In this document: one piece after another, positions 10,438-21,047 of the stretch
How positions within the stretch are numbered: the first letter of the stretch is position 1
Layout of the letters: each line of letters starts with the position of its first letter
Assembly (NCBI GenBank): GCA_019689615.1
Contig: JADGHD010000003.1
Coordinates: 1 to 32,274, forward strand
Length of the DNA: 32,274 nucleotides
Direction of reading: 5' to 3'
Source: Frankia sp.
GTDB lineage: Bacteria; Actinomycetota; Actinomycetes; Frankiales; Frankiaceae
Notes under the pieces: model-generated
Databases searched by the model: none
What the model saw: the letters and a program-made list of their open reading frames with translations, nothing else
What the model was told of the DNA's origin: nothing
Made by a program: the position numbers and the translations under genes

Positions 10438-11652
10438 CTACCGGCCGCGGCCGGACCAGGTCCAGGCGTAGCCGGGGTCTTCCACAGCACACGCGGCCTC
10501 GGTGAGCCGCAGCGGGTGGACGGTGTCGATCATGACGGCGAGCTCGTCGACGGACTCGGTGCCCAGGGCGGCCTCGATCGCGCCCGGCTGCGGGCCATGG
10601 CACAGCCCGGCCGGGTGCAGGCTGACCGACCCCTGGCCGATGCCGGAGCCGGAGCGCGCCGCGTAGTCCCCGCCGCAGTAGAACAGCACCTCGTCCGCGT
10701 CGGCGTTGGAATGGTAGTAGGGCAGCGGGACCGCCAGCGGGTGGTAGTCGATCTTGCGTGGCACGAAGTTGCAGACGACGAACCCGTCGGCGGCGAACAC
10801 CTGGTGGATCGGCGGCGGCTGGTGGAGCCGGCCGGTCAGCGGCTCGAAGTCGGCGATGTTGAACGTGTACGGGTAGAGGCAGCCGTCCCAGCCCACCACG
10901 TCGAACGGGTGGCTGCGGTGGACGTGGCGGGAGCCGGTCGGCCCGTGCGTGCCGCGGTGGCGGATCAGCACCGGCACGTCGCTGCCCTCGGCCAGCAGCG
11001 GCCCGACCGGGCCGTGCAGGTCGCGCTCGCAGTATGGGGCCTGCTCCAGCAGCTGGCCGCGTGGGGTCAGGTAGCGCGCCGGGGGCGCGATGTGTGATGC
11101 CGCCTCGATCACATACAGCCGCAGTGGCTCCGCGGCGGCCTCGCCACCGGTGGTGGCCGCCGGGAGCCAGCGGTGGGTGGTCGCCCGGGGCAGCACGACG
11201 TAGTCGCCGGCCCGGACGGGCAGCGTCCCGAAGACCGTCTCGACGATGGCGGAGCCGGCCTCGACGTACACGCACTCGTCGCCGGCCCCGTTGCGGTAGA
11301 GCGGGGAGGGCCGGCCGGCCGCCACGTAGCGGACCCGCACGTCGTCGTTGCCGAGGATCAGCCGGCGGCCGGTGACCGGGTCGGCGTCCCGCCAGCTCTC
11401 GCCCGGGAAGAGGGCGTGCAGCCGCAGGTGGCGCGCCAGCAGCGGGCGGTTGTCGACCAAGGGCGAATCCGGCGGCTCCCATGGGTCGGCCTCGACGATC
11501 GCCGACGGGATTTCGCGGTGGTAGAGCAGCGAGGCGTCGGAGGTGAACCCGTCTGCCCCCATCAGCTCCTCGTAGTACAGGCGGCCGTCGGGCGACCGGT
11601 GCTGGGTGTGCCGCTTCGGCGGGACCGAGCCGACGCAGCGGTAGTACGGCAT
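10438..11652 (-). CDS. hmgA: Homogentisate 1,2-dioxygenase
   Basis: MPYYRCVGSVPPKRHTQHR start; cupin-type HRSHPFDVVGWDGCLYPYTFNIADFEPLTGRLHQPPPIHQVF; 9-bp gap to fahA. Confidence 0.94.
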   Translation of the reverse strand: MPYYRCVGSVPPKRHTQHRSPDGRLYYEELMGADGFTSDASLLYHREIPSAIVEADPWEPPDSPLVDNRPLLARHLRLHALFPGESWRDADPVTGRRLILGNDDVRVRYVAAGRPSPLYRNGAGDECVYVEAGSAIVETVFGTLPVRAGDYVVLPRATTHRWLPAATTGGEAAAEPLRLYVIEAASHIAPPARYLTPRGQLLEQAPYCERDLHGPVGPLLAEGSDVPVLIRHRGTHGPTGSRHVHRSHPFDVVGWDGCLYPYTFNIADFEPLTGRLHQPPPIHQVFAADGFVVCNFVPRKIDYHPLAVPLPYYHSNADADEVLFYCGGDYAARSGSGIGQGSVSLHPAGLCHGPQPGAIEAALGTESVDELAVMIDTVHPLRLTEAACAVEDPGYAWTWSGRGR

Positions 11653-11707
11653 GCTCGCCTCCTGCGCGCCTGCGGCGCGGCGATCCGTCGCGCCCGGGCT
11701 GGTGTGG

Positions 11708-13557
<1,850 letters not shown>

Positions 13558-13614
13558 CCCGCGCCACTCCCGGCGGGCGGCGACGGTAGGCGGCCGAGCG
13601 GCGGGGCCCGGCGG

Positions 13615-14298
13615 TCAGACGCCGAGGAAGCGCAGCACGGCGTCCATGGCGCGGACGTTGGACTGCAGGGAGAAGTGGTCGGCGCCGGCGATGACCTCGA
13701 CGCTGGCGGTGGGCAGCTGGGCGGCGAGCTCCTCCGGCCGCCCGGCGGTCCGGTCCCGCTCGCCGGCGACGATCAGGACGTCGCAGGTGACGGCAGCGAG
13801 CTCGACGGGGGTGAGCGGGTTGCGCGGCCGGCGGGCGAACGCGCTGATCGCGGCGAAGTCGTTGCCGGCGCTGCGGGCGAGGTTGCGGAACAGCCTGGCC
13901 GCGACGTTGGCCGGGTCGATCTCCTCCCCGGTGGCCGGGAAGGCGGTGTCGGCCTGCGCCGGCGGCTTGAGCACCCGAGGCCCGACGCCGAGCAGCGCCA
14001 GCCGGTCGAAGGCGGCCAGGCCGCGGGCGGCGCACTCGAGCAGCAGCCCGCCGCCGGCCGAGAAGCCGACCCCGGCCACCGGCCCGCGGTCCGCGAACGC
14101 CTCGGCGACCTCCTTGGCGGCGTCCGCGTAGGCGGCGGGGTCGGTGTCGCGTCGGGAGGTCCCGTGGCCGGGCAGGTCGACGGGGATGACCTCGCGGCCC
14201 GCCTCGCGCAGGATCTCGAGCCAGCCGGCTGGTCCCCAGCCGTGCGCGGTGGTGGAGCCGATGCCGTGGACCAGGACGACCGGTGCCGTTTCCGTCAT
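13615..14298 (-). CDS. Alpha/beta hydrolase
   Basis: VVLVHGIGSTTAHGWGP, VIPVDLPGHGTSRRD, GVGFSAGGGLLLE nucleophile elbow, GADHFSLQSN catalytic His region. Confidence 0.88.
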   Translation of the reverse strand: MTETAPVVLVHGIGSTTAHGWGPAGWLEILREAGREVIPVDLPGHGTSRRDTDPAAYADAAKEVAEAFADRGPVAGVGFSAGGGLLLECAARGLAAFDRLALLGVGPRVLKPPAQADTAFPATGEEIDPANVAARLFRNLARSAGNDFAAISAFARRPRNPLTPVELAAVTCDVLIVAGERDRTAGRPEELAAQLPTASVEVIAGADHFSLQSNVRAMDAVLRFLGV

Positions 14299-14359
14299 GG
14301 CCGAAAAGTACTGTCCGCCGGTCGCACGCGCCCGTGCTGGCCGGCGCCCGAGCCGGGGC

Positions 14360-15340
14360 TCACACCGGCCTGGCCGCGCCCGCGCCGCCGGCCGGCGCGC
14401 CACCGGACCCGGCCGCGGTGGCGTCCGGCCCTCCATTACGACCCGACCGGTCGTAGTGGCGCAGGAACAGCTCCTCCAGCGTCGGCGGCTGGCTGACCAG
14501 GCCGCGGACGCCGACGGCGGTCAGCCGGGTCAGGGCGTCGTTGAGGGCGTCGGTGTCGGCCTCGAAGCTCAGCCGGTCGCCGTCGGCGGCCAGGTCGTGG
14601 ACCCCGGGGAGGGCGGCCAGCTCGGCTGCCAGCCGCTGCGCCGGTGCGGCCAGCTCCACCTGCACCGACGTGCGGGTGAGGTGGCGAAGCTCGGCGAGCG
14701 TGCCGGTCTCCACCGTCCGGCCGGCCCTGATGATCGTGACGCGGTCGCACAGCGCCTCGACCTCCGCCAGGATGTGGCTGGACAGCAGGATCGTGCGGCC
14801 GTCGCGGCGCTGCTCCTCCCGTACCAGGTCGCGGAACTGGTCCTCCATCAGCGGGTCGAGGCCCGACGTCGGCTCGTCGAGCAGCAGCAGCTCCACGTCC
14901 GAGGCGAAGGCGGCGACCAGCGCGACCTTCTGCCGGTTGCCCTTGGAGTAGGCGCGCCCCTTCTTGCGCGGGTCGAGGTCGAACCGGTCCAGCAGCTCGT
15001 CCCGGCGGCGCGGGTCGAGCCCGCCGCGCAGCCGTCCCAGCAGGTCGATCGCCTCCCCGCCGGTGAGGTTCGGCCAGAGGGTGACGTCGCCCGGCACGTA
15101 GGCGAGCCGGCGGTGCAGCTCGGTCGCGTCCCGCCAGGCGTCGCCGCCGAGCACGCTGGCCCGCCCGGCGTCCGCCCGCATCAGGCCGAGCAGGATCCGC
15201 AGCGTCGTGCTCTTGCCCGCCCCGTTCGGGCCGAGGAACCCGTGCACCTCGCCGGTGCGCACGACCAGGTCGAGGCCGTCCAGGGCCCTGGTCGCGCCGA
15301 ACGTCTTGACCAGTCCTTCGGCGACGATCGCCTCGGTCAT
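14360..15340 (-). CDS. ABC transporter ATP-binding protein (ABC-2/DrrA-like)
   Basis: [26 protein letters not shown] Walker [16 protein letters not shown] signature; [15 protein letters not shown] Walker B. Confidence 0.93.
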   Translation of the reverse strand: MTEAIVAEGLVKTFGATRALDGLDLVVRTGEVHGFLGPNGAGKSTTLRILLGLMRADAGRASVLGGDAWRDATELHRRLAYVPGDVTLWPNLTGGEAIDLLGRLRGGLDPRRRDELLDRFDLDPRKKGRAYSKGNRQKVALVAAFASDVELLLLDEPTSGLDPLMEDQFRDLVREEQRRDGRTILLSSHILAEVEALCDRVTIIRAGRTVETGTLAELRHLTRTSVQVELAAPAQRLAAELAALPGVHDLAADGDRLSFEADTDALNDALTRLTAVGVRGLVSQPPTLEELFLRHYDRSGRNGGPDATAAGSGGAPAGGAGAARPV

Positions 15341-15466
15341 GCGCGGCCCTTCGGTGTCTGGCGCGGCCGCAGCCCGCCCGGTCCTGATCCGGCCGCGCGC
15401 GGCATGCGTCCGACAGTCTGCCCGCGGCCCAGCGTACGGCGGCCACGAACGGCAATACCCGCGGAC

Positions 15467-16129
15467 ATGAGCGCGCAGCCGACCGGCGACATCAACCAGG
15501 ACCAGCCACGTGGCGACGCTGGTCAGGACCAGCCGGGTGGCAAAGTCAGGCAGGACCAGCCGCGTGGCGACGCCCGGCAGGACCAGTCGCGTGGCGACCC
15601 CAGGCAGGACCAGTCGCGTGGCGACCCCCGGCAGGAACAGCCGCGTGGCGACGCCAGGCGGGAAGCGGCCAGCCCGGACGCGGGGTGGGCGCGGGCCGGC
15701 GGGCCGACGCCGCCCGGAGCGGGCCACCGGGCGCTGCCACACCCCGCGGACCTGGTCGTCGAGGCCTGGGCGCCGACGCTGCCCGCCTGCCTGGCCCAGG
15801 CGGTGCTCGGGCTGGTGGACACGTTCGCCGACGGCGCCGGCGTGCCGGCGAGCGGCCGGCACCAGTTCGCCCTGCCGGCCGCCCCGGCGGACGAGCAGTT
15901 GGTCGCGCTGCTCAACGAGGTCATCTTCGTGGTAGACGTGGCGGCTGCGGTGCCGGTCGCGGCCCGGGTCAGCCCGGACGGGGATGGCGGGTTCGCGGTC
16001 GAGCTGGCCACGGCACCGGTTGAGGCGGTCCCCGTGGTCGGGCCGGCCCCCAAGGCGGTCGCGCTGTCCGGGCTGCGCGCAGAGCAGACCGGCACCGGCT
16101 GGGTATGCCGCGCCCTGGTCGACGTGTAG
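15467..16129 (+). CDS. Archease-like protein with N-terminal tandem-repeat extension
   Basis: Core [43 protein letters not shown] and C-terminal [26 protein letters not shown] match the archease pattern; directly upstream of rtcB. Confidence 0.85.
   Translation: MSAQPTGDINQDQPRGDAGQDQPGGKVRQDQPRGDARQDQSRGDPRQDQSRGDPRQEQPRGDARREAASPDAGWARAGGPTPPGAGHRALPHPADLVVEAWAPTLPACLAQAVLGLVDTFADGAGVPASGRHQFALPAAPADEQLVALLNEVIFVVDVAAAVPVAARVSPDGDGGFAVELATAPVEAVPVVGPAPKAVALSGLRAEQTGTGWVCRALVDV
15485..15646 (+). repeat. Six tandem 27-bp repeats encoding GDxRQDQxR
   Basis: Protein units GDINQDQPR / GDAGQDQPG / GKVRQDQPR / GDARQDQSR / GDPRQDQSR / GDPRQEQPR, then a degenerate seventh unit [12 protein letters not shown] units align without gaps. 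Confidence 0.97.
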
Positions 16130-16256
16130 CGGCGGGTGTGTAGCCACGGTCGCGGCGGGCAGAGCCGTGCGTGGGTGGCTCGCGCCCGGGCGGCGGTCCC
16201 CGCGGGGCACGGATCCGCGGGACGCGCCATGGTGTCCTGTCAGGCGGAGGCGGCCG

Positions 16257-17717
16257 ATGTCCACAAGCACCGTGACCGGGCAGCGGATCGAGCTGGTCGA
16301 GGAGACGCCCTACCGGTGGCGGATCGACCGGGCCGGGCCGATGCGGGTGCCCGGCGTCGTGTTCGCCTCCCATCGGCTGCTGCCCGAGCTGGCCGGCGAC
16401 CAGTCCCTCGCCCAGGTGGTGGGCGTGGCGACGCTGCCGGGGATCGTGCGGGCCGCGTACGCGATGCCGGACATGCACTCCGGCTACGGCTTCCCGATCG
16501 GCGGCGTGGCCGCCACCGACATCGACGAGGGCGGCGTGGTATCCCCCGGCGGGGTCGGGTTCGACATCTCCTGCGGCGTCCGGCTGCTGCTGTCCGACCT
16601 CTCCCGGGCCGACCTGGCCGGCCAGCGCCTGAACCGGCTGATGGACGCGCTCGACCGGCTGATCCCGCGTGGGCTCGGCCGGGGCGCGGTGTGGCGGCTG
16701 TCCCGCCGGGACGAGCTGGACGCCCTGCTGACCGGCGGCTCCCGGTACGCGGTGGAGCGGGGGCATGGCGAGCCGGGCGACCTGGCGCACTGCGAGGACC
16801 AGGGCGCGGTCGCCGACGCCGACCCGGCGCAGGTCAGCGAGCGGGCCATGGCGCGCGGGCTCGGCCAGGTCGGCAGCCTCGGCTCCGGCAACCACTTCCT
16901 GGAGCTGCAGGTGGTTGAGTCGGTCTACGACCCGGCGCTGGCCGACGCCTTCGGGCTGACCCGCGGCCGGGTCTGCGTCATGATCCACTGTGGGTCGCGC
17001 GGCCTTGGCCACCAGATCTGCTCCGACCACGTGCAGGCGATGCTGCGGGCGATGCCCCGGTACGGGATCTCGGTCCCGGACCGCCAGCTGGCCTGCGCCC
17101 CGGTCACCTCCCCGGAGGGCCAGCGCTACCTGGGCGCGATGGCGGCCGCCGCGAACTACGGCCGGGCGAACCGCCAGCTACTGACCGCGGCGACGCGCAC
17201 CGCCTTCCGCCGGGCCCTCGGCGACGCGCACAGCAGGCTGGACCTCCTCTACGACGTCTCGCACAACCTCGCGAAGATCGAGACGCACACCGTCGACGGG
17301 CGCGAGCGCCGGCTGTGCGTGCACCGCAAGGGAGCGACGCTGGCCCTGCCACCGGGCCACCCCGGGCTGCCAGCCGACCTGCGCCCGCACGGCCAGCCGG
17401 TGCTGGTCCCCGGTTCGATGGGCACCGCGTCGCACGTGCTCGCCGGCGTCCCCGGCGCCGAGGCCTTCCACTCCACCTGCCACGGCGCCGGCCGGCTGCT
17501 CAGCCGGCACGCCGCGATGCGCCGCATCCACGGCAGGACGCTGCGGGAGCAGCTGACGGCGGCGGGCGTCGCGGTCCGCGCGGCGAGCGAGCGCGGCCTC
17601 GCCGAGGAGGCGCCGTTCGCCTACAAGGACGTCGACGAGGTGGTGACCACCTGCGAGCGCGCCGGCCTCGCCCGCCGGGTGGCCCGACTGGTCCCCATCG
17701 GCGTCGTCAAGGGGTAG
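16257..17717 (+). CDS. rtcB: RtcB family RNA-splicing ligase
   Basis: [61 protein letters not shown] and STCHGAGR (guanylylated His region). Confidence 0.96.
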   Translation: MSTSTVTGQRIELVEETPYRWRIDRAGPMRVPGVVFASHRLLPELAGDQSLAQVVGVATLPGIVRAAYAMPDMHSGYGFPIGGVAATDIDEGGVVSPGGVGFDISCGVRLLLSDLSRADLAGQRLNRLMDALDRLIPRGLGRGAVWRLSRRDELDALLTGGSRYAVERGHGEPGDLAHCEDQGAVADADPAQVSERAMARGLGQVGSLGSGNHFLELQVVESVYDPALADAFGLTRGRVCVMIHCGSRGLGHQICSDHVQAMLRAMPRYGISVPDRQLACAPVTSPEGQRYLGAMAAAANYGRANRQLLTAATRTAFRRALGDAHSRLDLLYDVSHNLAKIETHTVDGRERRLCVHRKGATLALPPGHPGLPADLRPHGQPVLVPGSMGTASHVLAGVPGAEAFHSTCHGAGRLLSRHAAMRRIHGRTLREQLTAAGVAVRAASERGLAEEAPFAYKDVDEVVTTCERAGLARRVARLVPIGVVKG

Positions 17718-17727
17718 TCGTCCCGCT

Positions 17728-17755
17728 CGCCGGGCGGGCCGTGGCAGGCCCGGCG
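17728..17755 (+). terminator. Putative terminator after rtcB
   Basis: CGCCGGGC (17728-17735) and GCCCGGCG (17748-17755), 8-bp arms, 12-nt loop, just past the stop at 17717. Confidence 0.5.
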
Positions 17756-17960
17756 ACCCTCCCGATGATCGCTGCTTGAGCCAGCCGGCGAGGGCTGGCC
17801 CGAGGCGGCGCGCTGCCGGCGCGTCGGCGCGCCTCCACGGGTAGCGGCGGCGCGGCCCTATCGTCACTCTGAGTAATCGACCTGCTGTCGACTGCCATCG
17901 ATGTGGCGGGGTGCGCCGACGACGGCCGGCTGATGCCCGCCGGGGGGAGGGAGCCAGCCC

Positions 17961-19775
17961 GTGGAGACGGACAGCGCTGCCCGCAGCGCCCGGCGGCTCG
18001 CCGCGTTCCTGGCCCGCCAGTGGCACCTGCTGCTCGCCGCCGTGATCGTCTGTGCCGGCGTCGGCTTCCTGGTCGCGGCGTCCCAGCCGACGCTGTCCGC
18101 GAGCACCGCGACGATGCTGCTCGCCGACCCGAACGAAGCGGGCACCGGGCGCGCCGTCGTCGACCCGTCCCGCCACGTCCGCGGCGAGGCCAGACAGGTG
18201 ACCTCGACGCCGGTGCTGGTGGCGGCCCGCACGCTGCTCAACGACCGGCTCACGGTCGACGAGCTGCGCCACCGGGTCCGCGCCGAGGCCGCCGACCAGC
18301 TCGACCAGGTGAGCGTCACGGCGCTGGACGCCACCCCGGAGGGCGCGGCGCAGGTGGCCAACGCCGTCGTGGCGGCCTACCGCGACCACGTCCGCGAGCA
18401 GGCGCGGTTCGCCGCGGCGGCGGCCGTCGCCCAGCTCGACGAGAGGATCTCCAGCCTGCGCGACCAGCTGGCCGGCATCGACGAGCAGCTGGCCGCCGGG
18501 CGCGACGCCGACGGCGGCGCCGCGGGCGGCGGCCAGGACGATCCGGGCCTCACCGCCGCGCGCCAGGTGCTCCTGGCCCGGCTGCTGTCCCTGCAGAGCC
18601 GGGTCGAGGAGATCACCGTCAGCGCCGCGGCCCAGGGCGACGGCGTGCGGCTGGTCGAGGACGCCGTTGCGCCGGACTCGCCGGCCCAGCCCCGGCCGCT
18701 GGCCGCCGCCGCGCTCGGCGGGCTGTTCGGCCTGCTGCTGGGCGGCGCGGCCGGGTGGTGGCAGGAGCGCTACCGCCGCCGGGCAGACCGGCCGGCCGAG
18801 CCAGCCGCCGTGCTCGGCGCGCCACTGCTCGGCGAGGTCCCGCGGCTGCCGGCCGGCGGCGAGGACGACCAGGTCGCGCCCGAGGCGGCGGAGCCCGGCT
18901 CGGCCGCCGGGCAGGCCTACCGGGCGTTGGCCGAGTCCGTCTGGCGGGCCATGACCACCGCCGGCGGGCCGGCGCCCGGGGCCGGGACCGGCTGGGTGGT
19001 CGCGGTGACCAGCCCACGGCCAGGCGACGGCAGGTCGCTGACCACGTTCAACCTCGCCGCCGCCATGGCCGGGGCTGGCAGGCGGGTCGCGGCGGCCGAC
19101 GCCGACGGGCGGGGGCGAGGCCTGACCAGGCTGGCGGGTCCCGCCGACCAGCCGGGGCTGGCCGAGCTTGGCGCCGACCTGCCGGTGCCGCCGGCCCCGC
19201 GCCCGGTCGAGCCGGGCGGCAGCGCGGCGCTCGCCGTCGTGCCGGCCGGCGCCCGCCCCGCCGGCCCGGCCCCGCCCGAGCAGCTACGGCAGGCGTTCGA
19301 CCGGCTGCGCGAGCACGCGGACATCGTCCTCGTCGACACGCCGCCCCTGCTGGTGGACGGCGACGCGGCGGCCATCGCGGCCCGGGCGGACGCGGTGATC
19401 CTGGTGGTCGACCGGGGCAGCCGGCTGCGGGTGCTCGCCCGGGCCCGCCAGCGGCTGGCGCTCGTCGGCACGCCCGTGCTCGGCTACGTGTTCAACCGCT
19501 CGGGCGCCGGCCAGCCCGGCTACGGCGACTACGGTTACGGCTGCGACTACGACCTCGTCGACAGCGAGGGCCCCGGTCACGGCGCTGGCCGGGACCGCCA
19601 GGACCCGCAGCCGCCCGCCGCGCCGGCGCCAAGGGAACGCCCGGCCGCGACCACCGGCGCAGGGAGCGCGACGAGGGAGCGGGCTGTCGGGCTCGCGGCC
19701 GCCGCGGCGGAGGGCGACGCCGGCCGGGCCCGCGTGCCGGCCGGCCGAGGGGGAACCGAGCCGTGCGGATCGTGA
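17961..19775 (+). CDS. Wzz/chain-length-determinant and BY-kinase-like polysaccharide biosynthesis protein with degenerate Walker A
   Basis: Two TM segments around a coiled periplasmic-type region, then PGDGRSLTTFNLAAAMA and DIVLVDTPPLLVDGDAAAIAARADAVILVV; Tyr-rich tail YGDYGYGCDYD. Confidence 0.82.
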   Translation: METDSAARSARRLAAFLARQWHLLLAAVIVCAGVGFLVAASQPTLSASTATMLLADPNEAGTGRAVVDPSRHVRGEARQVTSTPVLVAARTLLNDRLTVDELRHRVRAEAADQLDQVSVTALDATPEGAAQVANAVVAAYRDHVREQARFAAAAAVAQLDERISSLRDQLAGIDEQLAAGRDADGGAAGGGQDDPGLTAARQVLLARLLSLQSRVEEITVSAAAQGDGVRLVEDAVAPDSPAQPRPLAAAALGGLFGLLLGGAAGWWQERYRRRADRPAEPAAVLGAPLLGEVPRLPAGGEDDQVAPEAAEPGSAAGQAYRALAESVWRAMTTAGGPAPGAGTGWVVAVTSPRPGDGRSLTTFNLAAAMAGAGRRVAAADADGRGRGLTRLAGPADQPGLAELGADLPVPPAPRPVEPGGSAALAVVPAGARPAGPAPPEQLRQAFDRLREHADIVLVDTPPLLVDGDAAAIAARADAVILVVDRGSRLRVLARARQRLALVGTPVLGYVFNRSGAGQPGYGDYGYGCDYDLVDSEGPGHGAGRDRQDPQPPAAPAPRERPAATTGAGSATRERAVGLAAAAAEGDAGRARVPAGRGGTEPCGS

Positions 19776-20515
19776 CCGTGGTGATGACGGCCGACCCGCG
19801 GCGGGACTCGACGCTCGCCCGCCGGGCCTACCAGCTGACCCGGGCCTACCCCAGGGTCGGCGGCCGGCGGGTGCGCGCCGAGCTGCTCACGCTGGAGCTT
19901 GGCCTGACCGACGCCCGGGTCGATGGGCTCGCGCCGGCGGTGGTCACCGCGCTGCCCTGCCGGAGCAGCCGCCTGTGCCTTCCCGGCCGCATCGAGCGGG
20001 TGGGCGAGCGGGTCGCCACCGCCGACGTCGTGCACCTCGTCGGCCACCGGGCCGTGCTCACCGTGCTCGGCTACCGGGCCGCCTGCCGGCTGCGGGTGCC
20101 GTACGTGCTGTCGCCCGGCGGGTCGCTGCCCGCCCCCCGGCTCGCCCGGCCGCTGGCGCGGGCGTTCGACGCCGCCGTCGGCGCCCGGATGGTGCGCCGG
20201 GCCGCGGCGGCCGTCGTGGCCAGCGCCGCCGAGGCCAGCGACCTCGTCGTCGGCGGCTGGGCAGCACCCGACGTCGAGGTGATCCCGGACGGGGCGGAGC
20301 CCGGTGGCCTCGGCGGCGGCCGGTCGCCACGCGGCCGGTACACCTGGGACGACGCCGCAGCCCGCTACCTGGAGCTGTTCGCCAGGATCGCGCGCCCGGC
20401 GATCCCGGCACCCGCCGGCCCACCGGCGCCGGGGCCGGCGCTCGGCACGCCCCGCGCCAGCGCGGACGAGCCGGCCAGGCTCACGGCGGCCGACGCCACG
20501 GACGGCGGCTCCTAG
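19763..20515 (+). CDS. Glycosyltransferase-like protein, apparently only the N-terminal GT-B domain plus the C-terminal helix
   Basis: GTG at 19763 overlaps the upstream stop. Sequence passes from EVIPDGAEPG directly to RYTWDDAAARYLELFARI, with no intervening sugar-nucleotide-binding domain. Confidence 0.7.
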   Translation: MRIVTVVMTADPRRDSTLARRAYQLTRAYPRVGGRRVRAELLTLELGLTDARVDGLAPAVVTALPCRSSRLCLPGRIERVGERVATADVVHLVGHRAVLTVLGYRAACRLRVPYVLSPGGSLPAPRLARPLARAFDAAVGARMVRRAAAAVVASAAEASDLVVGGWAAPDVEVIPDGAEPGGLGGGRSPRGRYTWDDAAARYLELFARIARPAIPAPAGPPAPGPALGTPRASADEPARLTAADATDGGS

Positions 20516-20961
20516 CTCGCGGTGTCCCGTGGCGCGGGGCCCCGGCGCTGCTCGCGCGCCGGGCCGGGCTGGTCGGTGCCGCAGGTGGGGCAGGTGATGA
20601 CCCTGGCGGTCGCGGGCACCGTCAGCCGGGCGGCGCAGGGGCGGGTGAGCCGGTGCAGCGGCCAGCGGCGGCGGACGCGCCCGCGGCAGATGACCGCGGT
20701 GTCGCGGGCTGGCTCGTCGCCGACGACGCGAGGGTGGACGGTCGCGCACACGCCGCAGACCACCTCCGGCGGCGAGCCGACGAGGGTGGGGTCGCTGGCG
20801 GTGACGGAGAAGACCTGGATCTCGGCCAGGTGCGGGGCCGGCGCCTCGCACACGTCGCAGTGGATGTAGCGCACGGACAGTGGGCCGACGCGGCCCCACT
20901 CGCGCGCGATCGCGCCCAGCACGGCCGGGAGGTCCCCACCCACCGGCCCGGTCTGCCCCAT
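20512..20961 (-). CDS. Hypothetical Cys-rich, probably zinc-binding small protein
   Basis: 149-aa ORF with CDVC, CGVC and CPTC pairs plus further Cys; fits between adjacent genes; stop codon overlaps the convergent gene at CTAG. Confidence 0.65.
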   Translation of the reverse strand: MGQTGPVGGDLPAVLGAIAREWGRVGPLSVRYIHCDVCEAPAPHLAEIQVFSVTASDPTLVGSPPEVVCGVCATVHPRVVGDEPARDTAVICRGRVRRRWPLHRLTRPCAARLTVPATARVITCPTCGTDQPGPAREQRRGPAPRDTAS

Positions 20962-21047
20962 GAGCCCATCGTCACACCTGACCCCCGCCGGGGGGCACGG
21001 AACGGGCGTACCGCGCCATCCCGGTCAGCGTCGGCGTGGACGCCCGG

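Noticed and set aside
9110-11482. 790-aa minus-strand ORF overlapping fahA/hmgA in another frame
   Set aside because: Out of frame with strongly recognised fahA and hmgA on the same strand; low-complexity Arg/Ala/Pro text.
14144-15466. Upstream extension of the archease ORF (ORF track starts at 14144)
   Set aside because: This part is antisense to the ABC ATPase; the ATG at 15467 begins the repeat-containing protein.
15485-15673. Possible CRISPR array
   Set aside because: Units are contiguous 27-bp repeats with no unique spacers and stay in frame with the archease gene.
17903-19762. Upstream part of the 870-aa ORF preceding the glycosyltransferase remnant
   Set aside because: Out-of-frame shadow of the Wzz/kinase-like gene, Arg/Gly-rich; the real start is most likely GTG 19763.
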